A stretch of DNA of 5,418 bases. It comes from Methanoregulaceae archaeon. GTDB taxonomy: Archaea > Halobacteriota > Methanomicrobia > Methanomicrobiales > Methanospirillaceae. Both the position numbers and the translations under genes were made by a program. How positions within the stretch are numbered: the stretch's first letter is position 1; every line of letters begins with the position of its first letter. This document shows, in pieces, positions 3,426 to 5,418 of the stretch. The notes below the pieces were generated by a model that saw nothing but the letters and a program-made list of their open reading frames with translations, had not been told where the DNA came from and made no database searches. Where the stretch lies: contig JACTVF010000180.1 in assembly GCA_019695435.1 (NCBI GenBank), positions 1 through 5,418 on the forward strand, written 5' to 3'.

Positions 3426-5418
3426 TGTGGCACCTGAGCGGTTACTGTAGAGCCATCAGGGGTTGTGACTGTGATCTGGTTTTTCGAGCTCACAGAGGTG
3501 ATCGTGGCGGTCTTCGTCTTCTTCACTTTATTCTGCTTATAGTCAACGAGGTTGTTCAGCTCTGTGACCGCGTCGTCGGCCATCACGGGAATCAGGAGGT
3601 TCTTCTGCGAGAGATACGTATCGGCTGTGAACTGTATCTGACTCCGCACATCGATCCCGCTATCAGTCACGGTCATCTTCTTCGTGATGCCGATGATACG
3701 GAAATACGACGTGCCGAGGTAGGGGATTGCGGTCTCAGGCACTCCTTGGGAGTTGATGATCTGGAAGTTCGTGAACTGGATCCTCTGGTAGATCTGAAGA
3801 TCCACTCTGCCGATGAGTTCAACCCTGTAAACGAAGGGCACGACTGTCACGTACTGATATAGCAACTGAGCTCTTGCCTGCACGAGAGCGAATGAGCCAA
3901 AAGCTGAATTAGTCGGGTCGGTATAGGTACAGGGGAAATCTTGATTGAACGGCGCACCCGGCGGACTTGTCACATATTGCCCCGTAGATGCGAGATCGGG
4001 CTGAGTCGTAACGGCTAACTTCCCCCCGCCGGATGAGGCGCAGTTGGGAATTAAGTAGTTGCAGATCATCTTTGCACAGGTCTTATAGACTGTGCCGACC
4101 GGGTCGGATGCACCGACTGCAAGTGTTTCCGAGTAGGGTTGGCCGTAGATCGAACCTCCGATGATTAGAGTCCCCCCGGTAGTCATGGGGCTACCAGATA
4201 GTGTGACCACAATCTGAGCCGGATTATTCGTGTTGGGTGTGCCGAGCGCGATCTCTACGCTATCAAGCCACGTCTGCGCAGGCAGCAGGGTAGAGGCCGA
4301 ACCATTATTTAGCCAGATCAGACCTGTGCTGTCAATCATGCACTCATAGAGGTTACCAAGAGAATCCGTGCCACGGGCGATGACTGTGTTGTATCCGTCG
4401 TCGGGTTTATCGGTGACGTCTGCGCCCGCATCTGAATCCACATGGGCTCCCTCCCCGGATCCCAAGGTGATTGTCGCCACTGGCGGAAGATCTGTAAAAT
4501 ATGTGTCGATGGCGTCTGCCGGGATCCAGAACCAGACGGGTTCAAGTACCCCCCCTACGGCATGCCATGAGCAAATGAATATCATCTGAGTATATGCTTG
4601 AATCTCATTAATCGCGTCCTGAATCGTGGTCTTCTCAGTCCACGAGAACTGCTTATAAGGAATAGTCGTCCCCCAGCCAGGGGTGGACATACAGGATGGG
4701 CAGGATATCGGTGGGAAGCCACTCACTCCGGTTGAGTTGACCAGAGCGGTGATGATCGCGCCGGGATCTGAGATGCCATTCGTAGTCCAGAGATATCTCG
4801 GCACAGGGTTCTTAGCGAGATAGTAATCGTAACTGTAGGCCAGAAGCGTCGTCACGTTATTCGCGGTCTTCATGCTGTGCGTAGCATAGGGTAGCATCCC
4901 AAGGAATACTGTCGGAAGAGTGCCGTCGTAGTTTGGCATCCACGGGACCACTCGAGACCACGCCGGATAGTCTGAGTATCCACTGGTGTTGATCGTGCAC
5001 TTATAGTAGGCGTCCTGCACCGTCCGCTCGACTGTGATATCGGTAACCCTGTAGAGACCGGGCTCATAGGTGATGCTTGAGGGAGGAAGGATCTGCGTGA
5101 CACATGTGAGGGAAGCCCTAGCGACTACCCTGATAGGAGCAGACCCGTAGAATGCGATTGGGCCGTTAAGGACCCCCAGAGCAGCCACCCCGACTAGGGC
5201 CTGACCATAGAGCGCCTCTTTCTCCCATAGAACCCCGGTAGCCTGCACACCAACCGGGGCCTGACCGATCAGAATCGCATTATCCCCTAAAACTCCGGTC
5301 GCCTTAACCGCCACCGGGGCCGTACCTAATAGGCCGTATTTGATCGTCAGAACCCCGGTGGTAGCCACATTGACCGGCGCATGCCCCGCGAGGGGCAGGC
5401 CATTCGTCAGAACCCCGG
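3422..5418 (-). CDS. Virus tail hub/baseplate-like protein with N-terminal tandem repeats (5' end outside window)
   Basis: The frame is open from the window edge (first full codon at 5416) to the TGA at 3424-3422, giving 664 codons. The GTG at 5368-5366 lies inside a repeat unit and is probably not the start. Five exact 20-residue repeats (5416-5117) precede a region of hub type: a strand-rich part with YDYYLAKNPVP, then TIQDAINEIQAYTQMIF (about 4627-4577), the YNTVIARGTD stretch (about 4394), a Gly/Thr-rich beta segment with TTGGTLIIGG (about 4184-4155), and a C-terminal part with an aligned ARAQLLYQYV helix and YFRIIGITKKM strands (about 3880-3650). The order of helix, VELIG strand, IYQRIQF, and RIIGI resembles tail-hub/Gp37-like proteins of siphoviruses; this is pattern recognition, not a search result. 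CPSC (4702-4691) is a possible metal or disulfide pair. The C-terminus is Lys/Thr-rich. Confidence 0.7.
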   Translation of the reverse strand, partial: GVLTNGLPLAGHAPVNVATTGVLTIKYGLLGTAPVAVKATGVLGDNAILIGQAPVGVQATGVLWEKEALYGQALVGVAALGVLNGPIAFYGSAPIRVVARASLTCVTQILPPSSITYEPGLYRVTDITVERTVQDAYYKCTINTSGYSDYPAWSRVVPWMPNYDGTLPTVFLGMLPYATHSMKTANNVTTLLAYSYDYYLAKNPVPRYLWTTNGISDPGAIITALVNSTGVSGFPPISCPSCMSTPGWGTTIPYKQFSWTEKTTIQDAINEIQAYTQMIFICSWHAVGGVLEPVWFWIPADAIDTYFTDLPPVATITLGSGEGAHVDSDAGADVTDKPDDGYNTVIARGTDSLGNLYECMIDSTGLIWLNNGSASTLLPAQTWLDSVEIALGTPNTNNPAQIVVTLSGSPMTTGGTLIIGGSIYGQPYSETLAVGASDPVGTVYKTCAKMICNYLIPNCASSGGGKLAVTTQPDLASTGQYVTSPPGAPFNQDFPCTYTDPTNSAFGSFALVQARAQLLYQYVTVVPFVYRVELIGRVDLQIYQRIQFTNFQIINSQGVPETAIPYLGTSYFRIIGITKKMTVTDSGIDVRSQIQFTADTYLSQKNLLIPVMADDAVTELNNLVDYKQNKVKKTKTATITSVSSKNQITVTTPDGSTVTAQVPQ
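5117..5416 (-). repeat. Five tandem 60-bp (20-residue) repeats
   Basis: Five in-register units read GVL-x5-(hydrophobic)-x-G-x-AP-(V/I)-x-V-x-A-(T/L/R) with no length variation. On the plus strand the marker AACCCCGG or a near match recurs at 5171, 5231, 5291, 5351 and 5411, an exact 60-base spacing. A sixth degenerate unit may start with ASL. The array continues past the window edge. Confidence 0.9.

Noticed and set aside
3425..3862. 145-codon plus-strand open frame opposite the hub gene
   Set aside because: Shadow frame. The minus-strand genes have coupled ATGA overlap, an AGGTG ribosome binding site and repeat structure.
5117..5418. CRISPR-like array from the regular 60-bp spacing
   Set aside because: The units are in-frame coding repeats with no conserved 24-37 base repeat and unique spacers; only short words recur.

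Overview
The window looks like chromosomal DNA from a methanogenic euryarchaeon, probably near Methanomicrobiales. This is an inference from three things: the acyl-CoA synthetase resembles the methanoarchaeal medium-chain type, the promoters look like archaeal TATA boxes without bacterial -35/-10 boxes, and the tRNA gene does not encode its CCA. No sequence search was possible.

Layout. (1) Positions 1-78, minus strand: the first 26 codons of a gene cut by the window edge, resembling the helix-turn-helix start of an insertion-sequence transposase. (2) Positions 79-778: about 700 bases with no convincing gene. The left part is AT-rich with short repeats. The right part carries a dense cluster of TGCACC/GGTGCA hexamers, two clean inverted repeats and a TATA-like box. 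(3) Positions 779-2608, plus strand: a 609-residue protein that appears to join an N-terminal ribbon-helix-helix (RHH) DNA-binding domain to a complete acyl-CoA synthetase. (4) Positions 2644-2856: a TATA-like promoter, a truncated 5' half of a tRNA-Leu, then an intact tRNA-Leu(CAG). (5) Positions 2898-5418, minus strand: two overlapping genes of virus-tail type, a baseplate-hub-like protein with tandem 20-residue repeats (start beyond the window) and a 175-residue protein with 24-residue repeats. They lie immediately beyond the 3' end of the tRNA, as expected for a provirus integrated at a tRNA.

How the parts may work together. The most interesting signal is the RHH-enzyme fusion together with the hexamer cluster around its start. 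Escherichia coli PutA is a known precedent: a metabolic enzyme with an N-terminal RHH domain that represses its own operon through repeated GTTGCA-type sites. By analogy (inference only), this synthetase may be a self-regulating enzyme that binds GGTGCA sites upstream of, and within, the 5' end of its own gene. The tRNA and virus part is an unrelated, mobile-element-associated region.
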